Below, piece by piece: positions 39,003 through 48,011 of a stretch of DNA of 64,000 nt (position 1 is the first letter of the stretch; each line of letters starts with the position of its first letter). The DNA comes from Desulfobacteraceae bacterium (GTDB lineage: Bacteria > Desulfobacterota > Desulfobacteria > Desulfobacterales > UBA5852). Position numbers and translations under genes: made by a program. The DNA lies in contig JABZFP010000014.1 of the NCBI GenBank assembly GCA_014237395.1, positions 124,001 to 188,000 of the forward strand, written 5' to 3'. Under the pieces are notes generated by a model. The model made no database searches and was not told the DNA's origin. It saw only the letters and a program-made list of their open reading frames with translations.

Positions 39003-40151
39003 TTACGACAGGTACTTGCGCGGTACCCGGGTGGCGTTGGTGAACACCACCTCGTAGTTGATGGTGCCCAGCAGGCCGGCGATCTCGTCGGCGGTGATGA
39101 TTTCTTCGCCCTGGCGGCCGATGATGACCACTTCGTCGCCGCTATCGGCGGTAGCATCCGGCCCCAGGTCCAGCATGATCATGTCCATGCAGACCCGGCC
39201 GACGATGGGCACTCGACGGCCGTTGACCAGCATAGCGCCCCGGTTGGAAAGGCGCCGTTGGATGCCGTCGGCGTAGCCGGCGGCCACCGTGCCGATAACC
39301 GTGGGGTAGGGGCTCGCCCAGGTCATGCCGTAGCTCACCTTGAAACCAGCCGGGACGGCTTTAACCTGCAAGAGGCGAGATTTGAGGGCTAGCGCCGGCT
39401 TGAGGTCAATACGGCTGTGGTCAACCTCCGCGGACGGATAGAGGCCATAGAGTGAGATGCCGGGACGCACTGCGTCCAGGTGGCTGTCGGGCAGATCGAT
39501 GATGGCGGCGCTGTTGGCGGCATGTCGTAAGCCGCAGGCGATGCCGGCTGCCTGGAGCGCGGCGATAAATTCTTCGAAGACTTCCAGCTGTTGCTGGGCG
39601 TAGGTTTTGTCCGTCTCGTCGGCGGCCGCGAAATGGGTGTAGACGCCTTCCAGGCGGACATGGGGTAGTTGGGCCAGGGCCTCGACTTCGGCCACCGGCG
39701 GCAGGGAATGGTCTGTTGTCCGGCCGGCCTCGGGCACCAGCCCCAGGCGGCCCATGCCGGAATCCACCTTGAGGTGGACCGGGATTGTCTTCCCGGCGGT
39801 GCGGGCGGCTTCATCCAGAGCCTGGGCGGCAGCCAGCCCGGTGACGCTCTGGATCAGGTCGTGCTCGATCAGGCCGGTGGCAAAGGGCGGGAAGGTCGGA
39901 TTCAAAACGAGAATGGGCACCTCGAACCCATCCTGCCGCAGGGCGATCCCTTCGCCGATGCGGGCCACGGCCAGCATGTCGGCACCGGCCGCCAGGGCGG
40001 TGCGCGCCACCGGAGCGGCCCCGTGACCGTAGCCATCGGCCTTGACCACGGCCATGAAGCGTGCCCCGGGCCGGGTGATGCGCCGCAGTTCCCGGACGTT
40101 GTGGTCAATGGCCCTAAGATCGATTTCAGCCCAGATGTTCGGAAATTCCAT
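39003..40151 (-). CDS. alr: Alanine racemase
   Basis: A 382-residue fold-type III PLP enzyme. The cofactor lysine is K37 in FMAVVKADGYGHGA; the second catalytic Tyr is in SYGMTWASPY; CMDMIMLDLG closes the active site. AGGAAAG lies before the ATG at 40151; an in-frame start 69 nt upstream adds a non-family extension. It supplies D-alanine for peptidoglycan. Confidence 0.97.
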   Translation of the reverse strand: MEFPNIWAEIDLRAIDHNVRELRRITRPGARFMAVVKADGYGHGAAPVARTALAAGADMLAVARIGEGIALRQDGFEVPILVLNPTFPPFATGLIEHDLIQSVTGLAAAQALDEAARTAGKTIPVHLKVDSGMGRLGLVPEAGRTTDHSLPPVAEVEALAQLPHVRLEGVYTHFAAADETDKTYAQQQLEVFEEFIAALQAAGIACGLRHAANSAAIIDLPDSHLDAVRPGISLYGLYPSAEVDHSRIDLKPALALKSRLLQVKAVPAGFKVSYGMTWASPYPTVIGTVAAGYADGIQRRLSNRGAMLVNGRRVPIVGRVCMDMIMLDLGPDATADSGDEVVIIGRQGEEIITADEIAGLLGTINYEVVFTNATRVPRKYLS

Positions 40152-40335
40152 GGACGCTTTCCTGCTTACCGTCGATTTATACAGCCAGTTTTTAATTATA
40201 AATACCTTTTCCCAAGTCATTTTGGGAAGAGGATTTAAGGATTCCGGGGGTCGGGGGGCCAGGGGAAAATCACCACGGGTTTTACCTATTTACCGCAGGC
40301 AGTCCTTTGACCCCTCGAATCCTCGGTCCCTGCTT

Positions 40336-41586
40336 TTATAGCATTTCCAGAACACACGCCATGGACACCCCCCCACCGCCGCAGAGCGTGGCCATGCCCA
40401 CAGTTTTTTTTCGCTGCTTCATTGCATGCAGCAGGGTAACCATGATGCGGGCCCCGGTGGCACCGACCGGATGTCCCAGACCGATGCCGGAGCCGTTGAC
40501 ATTGGTGACCTCGCGGTTCAGGCCGAGTTCGATTTCACATCCGAGGTACTGGGCGGCAAACGCTTCGTTGACTTCGATCAGTTCGAAGTCGGCCAGGGTC
40601 ATTCCCGAACGTTCCAGCAGGTTCCGGACGGCCGGTACCGGTGACAGGCCCATCACCGACGGGTGGCAGGCGCCCATGCCCACGGCTTTGATGCGCGCCA
40701 GGGGCGTCAGGCCCAGCTCCCGGGCTTTGTCTGCACTCATGATCATCATGGCCGCCGATCCGTCGTTGAGGCCGCTGGAATTTCCGGCCGTGACCTTGCC
40801 GGTTTTGGGAACGAAGGCCGGCGGCAGCTTACGGAGGTCATCCATGGTCATGCCCGGCCGGAAGTGTTCGTCGCGATCGAAGACGAGGGGGTCTTTTTTG
40901 CGGCGCGGCACCTCCAGGGCCACGATTTCAGCCTTGAAATCACCGTCCCGGGTGGCCCGTTCAGCATTGTTGTGACTGCGTAAAGCGATTTCGTCCATGG
41001 CTTCCCGACTGATGTCGTGGTGCTGGGCGATAAATTCGGCCGTATGCCCCATGATATAGGGCTTTCCTTTGAAATAGCTCAATGGGGGGTTCTCGGCGTC
41101 CACCGGTCCGTCTTCCGGATGGGGGATAATATGAGACCCGCAGTGCAGGGCCCGAATCATACGGTCCACGAAGACCTGATCCTGAAGCCGACAGCCCCAG
41201 CGCGCGTTTTCCACGGTATAGGGCGCGCCCGACATGTGTTCGACACCGCCGGCCAATACGATCTCCACCAGACCGGCCTGGATCATGGCCATCCCGGAGA
41301 GCACGGCTTCCATGCCGGAGATGCAGACCCGGTTGATGGTCACGGCCGGCACGGTATCCGGAATACCGGCCAGCAGGGACGCCGTGCGGGTGACATTAAG
41401 GGCATCGGTCGGTTCGAGGCAGCAGCCGTAGCGCACGTCACTGATGAGCGCGGGATCGATACCGGCGCGGCGAACCGCTTCTTTCATGGTGGCAGCCGCA
41501 ATCGTGGCGCCGTTGACGTCCCGCAAGGTTCCGCCAAAGGTGCCGATGGCGGTGCGGCAGGCCGATACGATGACAACGTCCTTCAT
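40336..41586 (-). CDS. Thiolase (acetyl-CoA C-acyltransferase)
   Basis: A 416-residue classical thiolase. The nucleophile is C88 in NRVCISGMEA, the His is in GIGLGHPVGATGARI and the second Cys in LCGGGGVSMA. AAGGAG precedes the ATG. It condenses or cleaves acetyl-CoA with an acyl-CoA, and with the acyl-CoA dehydrogenase 95 nt upstream forms a beta-oxidation pair. It is a useful contrast to the thiolase-like genes at 48-54 kb, which lack all these residues. Confidence 0.96.
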   Translation of the reverse strand: MKDVVIVSACRTAIGTFGGTLRDVNGATIAAATMKEAVRRAGIDPALISDVRYGCCLEPTDALNVTRTASLLAGIPDTVPAVTINRVCISGMEAVLSGMAMIQAGLVEIVLAGGVEHMSGAPYTVENARWGCRLQDQVFVDRMIRALHCGSHIIPHPEDGPVDAENPPLSYFKGKPYIMGHTAEFIAQHHDISREAMDEIALRSHNNAERATRDGDFKAEIVALEVPRRKKDPLVFDRDEHFRPGMTMDDLRKLPPAFVPKTGKVTAGNSSGLNDGSAAMMIMSADKARELGLTPLARIKAVGMGACHPSVMGLSPVPAVRNLLERSGMTLADFELIEVNEAFAAQYLGCEIELGLNREVTNVNGSGIGLGHPVGATGARIMVTLLHAMKQRKKTVGMATLCGGGGVSMACVLEML

Positions 41587-41681
41587 AGAGTTCTCCTTTT
41601 ATGGCATCAGGGCAATAAAAGGCCGGCACCTGACAACCAAGGCCGGCCGTCCATTATTGGTATTGCCGAACGGGATAGTGA

Positions 41682-43532
41682 TCAGCCACCGAAAGATCTT
41701 TCGGCGGCCTCCAGGATAACGCTGGCGTCGCCCTCCAGGATGGCATTGATTTTACCCACGGTGACCGGCAGTTGACTGCTGATAAAGTAAGTGGCGGCTT
41801 TGATCTGGCCATCGTAAAAAGCCGCGTCCTTGTTGTTCGCGATGTGGGCGGCCGGATCGTCGGCATGATCGAGCAGGGCCGCCAGGCGGGGTTGGGCGGT
41901 GGCGGCCCGCCAGAGGAGCATCCAGGCCATCACGATGTCACCGGTGACATCCAGGAAGGGATGCGCATGGGCAAAGGCCATTTTGACATCCGGGCTCATG
42001 GTTTTTTTACCCAGAAATATGGCCGTCTCGCCATAGCGGTTGAGGGTCTGGTCCAGCCGCCCGCAGAGAGTCTGTAGCCCCGGAAGGGTTTCGGCGATTT
42101 GCACGGTCCGGCGCACTTCCTGCAGGAATTGCATGAAGACTTCACCCTTTTTCAGGCCGAGTTTGCGGCCCAGCAAATCCATGGCCTGGATGCCATTGGT
42201 CCCTTCGTAAATGGTGGCGATCTTGCAGTCCCGCATGAGCTGCTCCACCGGGTATTCACGGGTATAACCGTAGCCGCCGAAGACATTCATGGCCATGTCA
42301 CAGATTTCCATCCCGCGATCGGAGCAGTACGCCTTGACGACAGGGGTCAGGAAGTCAATGAGACCCTGGTAGCGTTCTTTTTGCGCCGGATCGTCCGCCG
42401 TAGCTTCCAGATCGAACAGGTAGGCGATGTAGAACGTAAAACTGCGCATGCCGTCCACCAGGGCTTTCATGCGCATCAACTGACGGCGAATGTCGGGATG
42501 GCGAATGATCGGGACACCGGCGGCCTGGGGGTTGCGGGCATCGGCGAGATCGCGCCCCTGGATGCGCTGTTTGGCATACTCGGCGGCATGCAGGTAAGCC
42601 GAAGATCCGTGCAGGTAACCCTGCTGACCGACCCCGAGGCGGGCTTCATTCATCATGTGGAACATGATGGCCATGCCCCGGTTTTCTTCTCCCAGGAGCA
42701 TTCCCCGGCATGTTCCGCGCGATCCCAGCGCCATGCTGCAGGTCGGGCTGCCGTGAATCCCCATTTTTTCTTCGATGCCGGTGCACAGGATGTCGTTGGC
42801 GTCTCCCAACGTTCCGTCGTCGTTCACCCAGCGTTTGGGCACCAGGAAAATGGAAATACCCCGGGTGCCGGCCGGGGCGCCTTCCACGCGGGCCAGCACC
42901 GGGTGAATGATGTTTTCCGTCACGTCATGATCGCCGCAGGTAATGAAGATTTTGTTGCCCGAAAGCGTATAGGTGCCGTCTTCATTCCTGCGGGCGGTGG
43001 TGGTGAGGGCGCCCACGTCGGATCCGGCGTCCGGCTCGGTCAACAGCATGGTGCCGGCCCATTCACCGGAATAGACTTTTTTCAGGAACAGCTTTTTTTG
43101 CAGATCGGTCCCGAAGAGCTCGATCATCTTGCCGGTGCCATGGCTCAGAATGCCGAACGCGGCGAAGGCGAAATTGGCGCCCACGATATATTCGCGGGCG
43201 GCCTGGGCGATGATCTGAGGCAAGCCCTGCCCCCCGACTTCGGGGGCTTCCTCCATGGCGATCCATTCCCCGTCCACATAGTGTTTGTAGGGGCCGTAAA
43301 AGCAGGCGGGCACTTTGACCTGGCCGTTCTCGAAGATAACCCCGGCGCGGTCGCCTTCCGTGTAAGTGGGGAGGATTTCTTTGAGACCGAAACGCCGGGC
43401 CTCCGTCACCACCATGTCCGCCATCTTGCGATTGAGGTCCTGGTAGCGCTCTTTTTCAAAAAGCTGCTCGATCTGCAATTGTTCATACAATACGAAATCG
43501 ATGTCCCGACGGTCCGCGATCAGTTGAGCCAT
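41682..43532 (-). CDS. Long acyl-CoA dehydrogenase (DmdC/AcdA-like, about 600 residues)
   Basis: A 616-residue acyl-CoA dehydrogenase with the extra C-terminal domain of the DmdC/3-methylmercaptopropionyl-CoA-dehydrogenase-like branch. MLLTEPDAGSDVGAL is the FAD/substrate signature, FGGYGYTREYPVEQLMRDCK the C-terminal one, and IATIYEGTNGIQ carries the catalytic Glu at the MCAD position. AAGGAG precedes the ATG. Substrate range in this branch is broad, mostly medium-chain acyl-CoAs. Confidence 0.94.
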   Translation of the reverse strand: MAQLIADRRDIDFVLYEQLQIEQLFEKERYQDLNRKMADMVVTEARRFGLKEILPTYTEGDRAGVIFENGQVKVPACFYGPYKHYVDGEWIAMEEAPEVGGQGLPQIIAQAAREYIVGANFAFAAFGILSHGTGKMIELFGTDLQKKLFLKKVYSGEWAGTMLLTEPDAGSDVGALTTTARRNEDGTYTLSGNKIFITCGDHDVTENIIHPVLARVEGAPAGTRGISIFLVPKRWVNDDGTLGDANDILCTGIEEKMGIHGSPTCSMALGSRGTCRGMLLGEENRGMAIMFHMMNEARLGVGQQGYLHGSSAYLHAAEYAKQRIQGRDLADARNPQAAGVPIIRHPDIRRQLMRMKALVDGMRSFTFYIAYLFDLEATADDPAQKERYQGLIDFLTPVVKAYCSDRGMEICDMAMNVFGGYGYTREYPVEQLMRDCKIATIYEGTNGIQAMDLLGRKLGLKKGEVFMQFLQEVRRTVQIAETLPGLQTLCGRLDQTLNRYGETAIFLGKKTMSPDVKMAFAHAHPFLDVTGDIVMAWMLLWRAATAQPRLAALLDHADDPAAHIANNKDAAFYDGQIKAATYFISSQLPVTVGKINAILEGDASVILEAAERSFGG

Positions 43533-44188
43533 GGTCGTACTCCTTCTTCCACAAAGTGCGAGAGGTGGCGCCGCGCAGCGGTGGCAAGGCCGCTGTCATG
43601 ACGGCGTGCGGGTTTGTTTCGATTATGTGTTCGGCAAGACGCGCGTGGCGTGCGGAGAGGCGCCCTCCATCTTCTATCGATCCCCGGATAATGACGGGGG
43701 AATGCTTCTGGCCTGGAAGGCGGGCACGGTCCGAACGGTTCGGGCGACCATATTAAAAAATGATGACGGCGGTTTATCAAGACGAAAGGGGGCATGTCAA
43801 CGGTGCGGATGGTATCGATGTCGGTTGTGCAGCTCGTTTTAGCGCGCGCCCGGGACCGAAAGGGGAAGTTCCGGCATTGCGAGGACGGATTCGGCAGGCG
43901 CTCTCGGGAAGTCGTTTTTTTCGTCCCGGTGAAAGCCTTGTGGAAGTAGGATCCCCATCGGAAAAGATGCACGCGCTTCCGGGAGACGCCTGCCGAAACA
44001 GGAATGGCAGCGGGCAATGATCGCGCGTGGATTTCAGGCTCACGGTATGGCAGAGGGCGAGACAAAATGATGTTACGTGTGCTTTCCGATGCAGGGTCGC
44101 GTCGTCGCAGGCCGTGTTGAGCGATCAAAATTACCATAAGCAAAACACTTTCCGCTTGTCAAAGCAAAAATAGCGCTTCATCCTTCAT

Positions 44189-44209
44189 AATTTGAATTAA
44201 ATTCAAATT
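44189..44209 (+). promoter_or_regulatory. Palindromic operator 1 (TetR-type candidate)
   Basis: The core ATTTGAATTAAATTCAAAT (44190-44208) is a perfect 8-3-8 palindrome and extends one more base pair on each side. It lies about 22 nt upstream of the TTGACA. Confidence 0.75.
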
Positions 44210-44230
44210 AAAAAATAAATTCGAAAAACG

Positions 44231-44260
44231 TTGACAAGGGGCGTGGTGACGATTTACAAG
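44231..44260 (+). promoter_or_regulatory. Promoter of the acyl-CoA/thiolase-like operon
   Basis: TTGACA at 44231-44236 and TACAAG at 44255-44260 with an 18-nt spacer. The -10 is a moderate match. The element sits between the two palindromes and points to the acyl-CoA dehydrogenase at 44342. Confidence 0.6.
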
Positions 44261-44273
44261 AATCATGTTTTAA

Positions 44274-44292
44274 ATTTGAATCAAATTCAAAT
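44274..44292 (+). promoter_or_regulatory. Palindromic operator 2 (TetR-type candidate)
   Basis: ATTTGAATCAAATTCAAAT is a perfect 8-3-8 palindrome whose arms are identical to operator 1. It begins about 7 nt after the predicted transcription start, so occupancy would block the polymerase. The spacing between the two centres is 84 nt, eight helical turns, compatible with looping. Confidence 0.75.
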
Positions 44293-44341
44293 CTTGAATT
44301 TTGGGATGGCGTCACAGACCTGAACGGACGGAGGAACAGTC

Positions 44342-45484
44342 ATGGATTTTGCGTTTTCCCGGGAACAAGTGATGTTCAAGAAGGAAGTGATCCGGTTCGC
44401 CAAAAAGGAAATCGTGCCCCGTGTTCAAGAGCATGATCTCAAGGGCGAGTTTGATTTCACGTCCTTTCGCAAGATGGGGGATTTCGGCATTCTGGGACTG
44501 CACTTTCCGGAGGAACTGGGCGGAGGGGGTGCGGATGTCCTCACGACGGTGCTGGCCGGGGAGGCTCTGGGAGAAGCGGGGGTGGACGGCGGGTTGACCC
44601 TGGCCTACGGTGCGCACTCCTTTCTGTGTGCCGACACCATCTTCCGGCATGGAACCGACATCCAGCGGAAGCACTACATTCCCAAACTCGCCAGCGGCCA
44701 GTGGATCGGGTGCATGGGCTTGTCCGAACCGGATGCCGGATCGGATGTGGCCTCCATGTCCACCACCGCCACGCGCCAGGGGGACAGCTATGTTTTAAAC
44801 GGGACCAAAATGTGGATCACCAACGGACCCATCGCCGATGTGGCGGTGGTTTACGCCAAAACCGATCCGGACCAGCAGCACGCCGGCATTTCGGCCTTTA
44901 TTGTCGACAAGGGAACCCCGGGATTCAGTGCCGGACCGCCATTGATCAAAATGGGGGTACGGACCTCCAAGACCTCGGAGTTGGTTTTGAACAACTGTGC
45001 CATTCCGGCGGACAATCTGTTGGGGAACGAAGGCGAGGGTTTCCTTATGGCCATGCAGACGGTGGAGTGGGACCGCAGCGCTTTGCTGGCGCCGTTTGTG
45101 GGGTCCACCACCTACCTGGTCAAGAAATGCGCCGACTATGCCAAGGGGCGGGTGCAGTTCGGCAAGCCCATCGGTCACTTTCAGGCCATCAAACGGAAGC
45201 TGGCGGATATGCGTATTTTTGGTGAAGCCGCCCGGGCACTGGTTTACCGCATTGCCTGGTGTAAAGACCAGGGGCGGCCCCTCAACCATTTGGAGGCGGC
45301 CGTGGCCAAGTTGTTCATCGGCGACTGGAGCCTGCCGGTGACCAACGATGCGGTCACCCTGCACGGCGGCTATGGGTATACCCACGAGTTCGACGTGGAA
45401 CGCATTTTTCGTGACACCCGTTTGGCACCCATCGGCGGCGGTACCTCGGAAGTGCAAAAAATGATCATATCGCGCCTCATGTAA
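44342..45484 (+). CDS. Acyl-CoA dehydrogenase (first of an adjacent pair)
   Basis: A 380-residue acyl-CoA dehydrogenase: GLSEPDAGSDVASM, MWITNGPIADV, GKPIGHFQAIKRKLADM and GGYGYTHEFDVERIFRD. At the MCAD catalytic-base position the sequence is IGGGTSEVQ, with no Glu; at the isovaleryl-CoA-dehydrogenase position it reads WDRSALLA, with Asp in place of Glu. FAD-contact motifs are complete. CGGAGGA precedes the ATG. The paired gene 37 nt downstream has the opposite pattern, suggesting a heteromeric enzyme like the alpha2beta2 FadE proteins of steroid catabolism. Confidence 0.94.
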   Translation: MDFAFSREQVMFKKEVIRFAKKEIVPRVQEHDLKGEFDFTSFRKMGDFGILGLHFPEELGGGGADVLTTVLAGEALGEAGVDGGLTLAYGAHSFLCADTIFRHGTDIQRKHYIPKLASGQWIGCMGLSEPDAGSDVASMSTTATRQGDSYVLNGTKMWITNGPIADVAVVYAKTDPDQQHAGISAFIVDKGTPGFSAGPPLIKMGVRTSKTSELVLNNCAIPADNLLGNEGEGFLMAMQTVEWDRSALLAPFVGSTTYLVKKCADYAKGRVQFGKPIGHFQAIKRKLADMRIFGEAARALVYRIAWCKDQGRPLNHLEAAVAKLFIGDWSLPVTNDAVTLHGGYGYTHEFDVERIFRDTRLAPIGGGTSEVQKMIISRLM

Positions 45485-45520
45485 TCGGCGGAACACAATC
45501 GTACCGAGGGAGATCAGGTC

Positions 45521-46651
45521 ATGAATTTTGATTTTAACGATGATGAAAACCGTTTGTTCGAAAATGTGCGTGCTATCGCGGCGGCGGCGCCGGCCGAAGA
45601 AGCGCTGGCCGGGCAGTCGGTCGACGCGGTTTCCCGAACGCTGCGCGACATTTTGAAGCAGCTGGCTGAAATCGGTTATCTTCAGCTCGGTTTCGGCAAC
45701 AACGCCCAGGCGGATGCCGTGCCGCTGATGAAAGCCATGGAGACCCTGGCCGGCCAGGCCCGCTCGCTTTTTTTGGCGGTGGAGATGAGTACGCGCGTAT
45801 TGGCGCGCGCGATGGCCCATTGGGCCACCGAAGAACAGAAAGAACGCTGGTTGCAAGGTCTCCTGGCCGGGGAATCGATCGGGGCCCTGGCGTTGTCCGA
45901 GAATACCATGAATGTCGAAAACGACCCTCTCCAAACCCTGGGCGTCCGCAAAGGCGGTCGGGTGCTTGTCAGCGGCAGCAAAAATTATGTGGTCAACGGC
46001 TCCCTGGCCGACCGCATCGGCGTCGTGGGGATGCTGGACGGGCGACCGGCCCTTTTTATGGTCGATCGCCGGGTGAGCGGTCTCACCGTTTCCGATCGCA
46101 TTCGCACCATGGGATATGACGGCCTGCACCTTGCTGCGCTCGATCTTCACGACTGCGACCTCCCGGAAGAAAACGTCATTCTGCCGCCCGAAAATGCTGG
46201 GGTGCTGGATCTGCTGCGCATGTGGGAAAACGAGGTCCTGCTGGCGGCCGCCCTGGGCATGATGCAGGCCTCCCTGGCGGAAGCCCGCGATTTCGCCAAG
46301 TCGCACCGCAGCGGCGGCAAGCCGGTGATTGCCTACCAGGAGGTTGGCTTCAAACTGTCGGAAATGCTGACACTCCATCAAACAGCCCAACTGTTTGCCT
46401 ACCGGGCGGTCTGGACCATGGCCACCCAGCCCAAAGAAGGGGCGTCGTTGATCTGGTGCGCCAAAGTATTCGGTACGGAGGCCGCCGAACGCGTGGCCGG
46501 TGAGGCCCTGCGGATTTTAGCCGGGCAGGGTTATCGCTCCGGCAGTGCTGCCGAATCCGCCTACCGGGCTGCCAAATGGACCCAGATCAGCGGGATTTCG
46601 ACCGAGATCGCACGGGTCAGGATCGGGGATCATGCCTTGGGGTATCGGTAA
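45521..46651 (+). CDS. Acyl-CoA dehydrogenase-like partner subunit
   Basis: A 376-residue divergent acyl-CoA dehydrogenase. The N-terminal and middle domains are recognisable (IGALALSENTMN, GSKNYVVNGSLADRIGV) but the C-terminal FAD motif GGYGYxxE is replaced by GQGYRSGSAAES. WENEVLLAAALGMMQA retains a Glu at the isovaleryl-CoA-dehydrogenase catalytic position. With the preceding subunit it may form a heterotetramer in which one chain binds FAD and the other supplies the base. GGGAGAT precedes the ATG. Confidence 0.88.
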   Translation: MNFDFNDDENRLFENVRAIAAAAPAEEALAGQSVDAVSRTLRDILKQLAEIGYLQLGFGNNAQADAVPLMKAMETLAGQARSLFLAVEMSTRVLARAMAHWATEEQKERWLQGLLAGESIGALALSENTMNVENDPLQTLGVRKGGRVLVSGSKNYVVNGSLADRIGVVGMLDGRPALFMVDRRVSGLTVSDRIRTMGYDGLHLAALDLHDCDLPEENVILPPENAGVLDLLRMWENEVLLAAALGMMQASLAEARDFAKSHRSGGKPVIAYQEVGFKLSEMLTLHQTAQLFAYRAVWTMATQPKEGASLIWCAKVFGTEAAERVAGEALRILAGQGYRSGSAAESAYRAAKWTQISGISTEIARVRIGDHALGYR

Positions 46652-46696
46652 GGATTATCCCGCTGAACGGCCGCAACAACGACCTTGGGAGTGGTT

Positions 46697-47374
46697 ATGA
46701 CGCAACAACGCTATCCTGTCGAAAAAGATCAGGCCCCCCCGTCGCGAAGCGCCCTGCGCCGGCAGCGGGAACGTGAACAGCGCCTCCAGACCATTCTGGA
46801 CGCCGCCGGGACGCTGTTCGCCCGGGAGGGCTACCACCGCACCGGTATGGAGCGGATTGCCGACAAGGCGGAGGTGTCGGTGGGCACCGTCTATTTTTAC
46901 TTCAAGAACAAGGAAGACCTGCTGGTGAAGTTGCTGGATCAGACCGGCTATGAACTGCGCAATCTATTAGGGGCGGCCTTCAAGAATGCCGACGGCACCC
47001 TGGAAGGCCTCCGGAAGGCCGGCAAGGTCTTCTTCGAAGACTTCTGCCCCAATCATCCGGAGAAAATCGCCCTGATATTCCGGGAATCGGCCGGCCAGAG
47101 CGAAGTGGTCGAGGCGCACCGCAAGAAGATATTCGACAAGCTGATCGCCGATCTGCAGGCCGCCCTCAAGAGTGTATCCGACAACCTGGGATCCTTCCGC
47201 AGCCCAATGGCGGCGGAAGTCATCGCCGCCAGCATCCTGGGGATGTTCGAGCGCCTGGCCTATCACTACATGATCTGGCAGGACCGGCCGGATGCCTTGC
47301 AGGCGGTGGGCGAGGATGCCGTTCGTTTTATCATCGGCGGTGTGCAAAACTGCCTGAAATCGAAGCGGCCATGA
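46697..47374 (+). CDS. TetR/AcrR-family repressor
   Basis: A 225-residue protein. The helix-turn-helix lies at about residues 30-75 (ILDAAGTLFAREGYHRTGM, ADKAEVSVGTVYFYFKNKED); the rest is a helical ligand domain. A basic, Arg-rich N-terminal tail could reach into the minor groove. FadR/YsiA-type TetR proteins bind acyl-CoA and control fatty-acid breakdown. As the only regulator in the operon it is the best candidate to bind the two palindromes at 44.2 kb; this is inferred from position. Confidence 0.93.
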   Translation: MTQQRYPVEKDQAPPSRSALRRQREREQRLQTILDAAGTLFAREGYHRTGMERIADKAEVSVGTVYFYFKNKEDLLVKLLDQTGYELRNLLGAAFKNADGTLEGLRKAGKVFFEDFCPNHPEKIALIFRESAGQSEVVEAHRKKIFDKLIADLQAALKSVSDNLGSFRSPMAAEVIAASILGMFERLAYHYMIWQDRPDALQAVGEDAVRFIIGGVQNCLKSKRP

Positions 47375-47426
47375 TGCGGGGGCGGGTTGCCTGGGCGGAG
47401 GCTGTGGGGATACGGAGGAACGACCG

Positions 47427-47975
47427 ATGCTGCTGAAGGGCTGCCTCCATTGTCACACCACCTGTTCGGACGGGGACCTGACCCCTCAGGAGGTTGCCGA
47501 TGCCTATCAGGCCAGGGGTTACGATTTCATAGCGTACACCGATCACGACTATTTTCCGCGCCAGCGATGTCTGGAGGCCTATCGGGCGACCCGCACCGAG
47601 ATGATCGTTTTTACAGGGATCGAGCTGACGGTATTCGAAAAGGGATACCTGCATATCAACAAGATCGAGGGTGACCGGGAGGTGCTGCACGTCATGAATC
47701 ATCTGGGCGAATATGATCTCCCTTTAGCCAAGATAATCGAGCGCCTGGCGGCCGTCGCCAAGATTTACCCCCTGGATGCCGTGGAGATCACCACCAAGGG
47801 GTTCCGGAATCTGGAGTTTGAAGTCCCGGAGATTGCCTACCCGAAAATCGCTTCCGACGACTCCCACACGCGCCTGGGCATCGGCCGGGCCTGGATTGAA
47901 ATGGACGCCGGGCGCAGCAAGGATGCGATTTTGCGGGCGGTTAAGAATGATGACTTCTGGAACTGCTACCTTTGA
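47427..47975 (+). CDS. PHP-domain metal-dependent phosphoesterase-like protein
   Basis: A 182-residue single-domain PHP protein with the metal motifs LHCHTTCSDGDLTP, YTDHDYF and the late SDDSHTR; a GIELTV stretch replaces the usual G-x-E ligand. CGGAGGA precedes the ATG. PHP proteins hydrolyse phosphate esters or nucleotide-type substrates. Its place between the repressor and the thiolase-like genes is puzzling and its substrate is unknown. Confidence 0.88.
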   Translation: MLLKGCLHCHTTCSDGDLTPQEVADAYQARGYDFIAYTDHDYFPRQRCLEAYRATRTEMIVFTGIELTVFEKGYLHINKIEGDREVLHVMNHLGEYDLPLAKIIERLAAVAKIYPLDAVEITTKGFRNLEFEVPEIAYPKIASDDSHTRLGIGRAWIEMDAGRSKDAILRAVKNDDFWNCYL

Positions 47976-48011
47976 CGTCATCGAAAATAGTTCAACACGA
48001 AAGGACAGCGC

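Larger units (their letters stand above)
43533..44341. other. 809-nt intergenic region between divergent acyl-CoA dehydrogenase genes
   Basis: The left 650 nt are GC-rich and contain no gene I can support: the open frames there lack ribosome-binding sites and family features. The right 150 nt turn sharply AT-rich and hold two palindromes and a promoter, listed separately. The leader could carry the promoter for the minus-strand pair, but I see no clear one. Confidence 0.6.

Noticed and set aside
42099..43601. 500-codon plus-strand frame opposite the long acyl-CoA dehydrogenase
   Set aside because: The minus strand carries complete acyl-CoA dehydrogenase signatures.
43520..44143. 207-codon minus-strand frame in the large intergenic gap
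   Set aside because: It overlaps the dehydrogenase start, has no ribosome-binding site, and its Arg/Pro/Ser-rich translation resembles no family.
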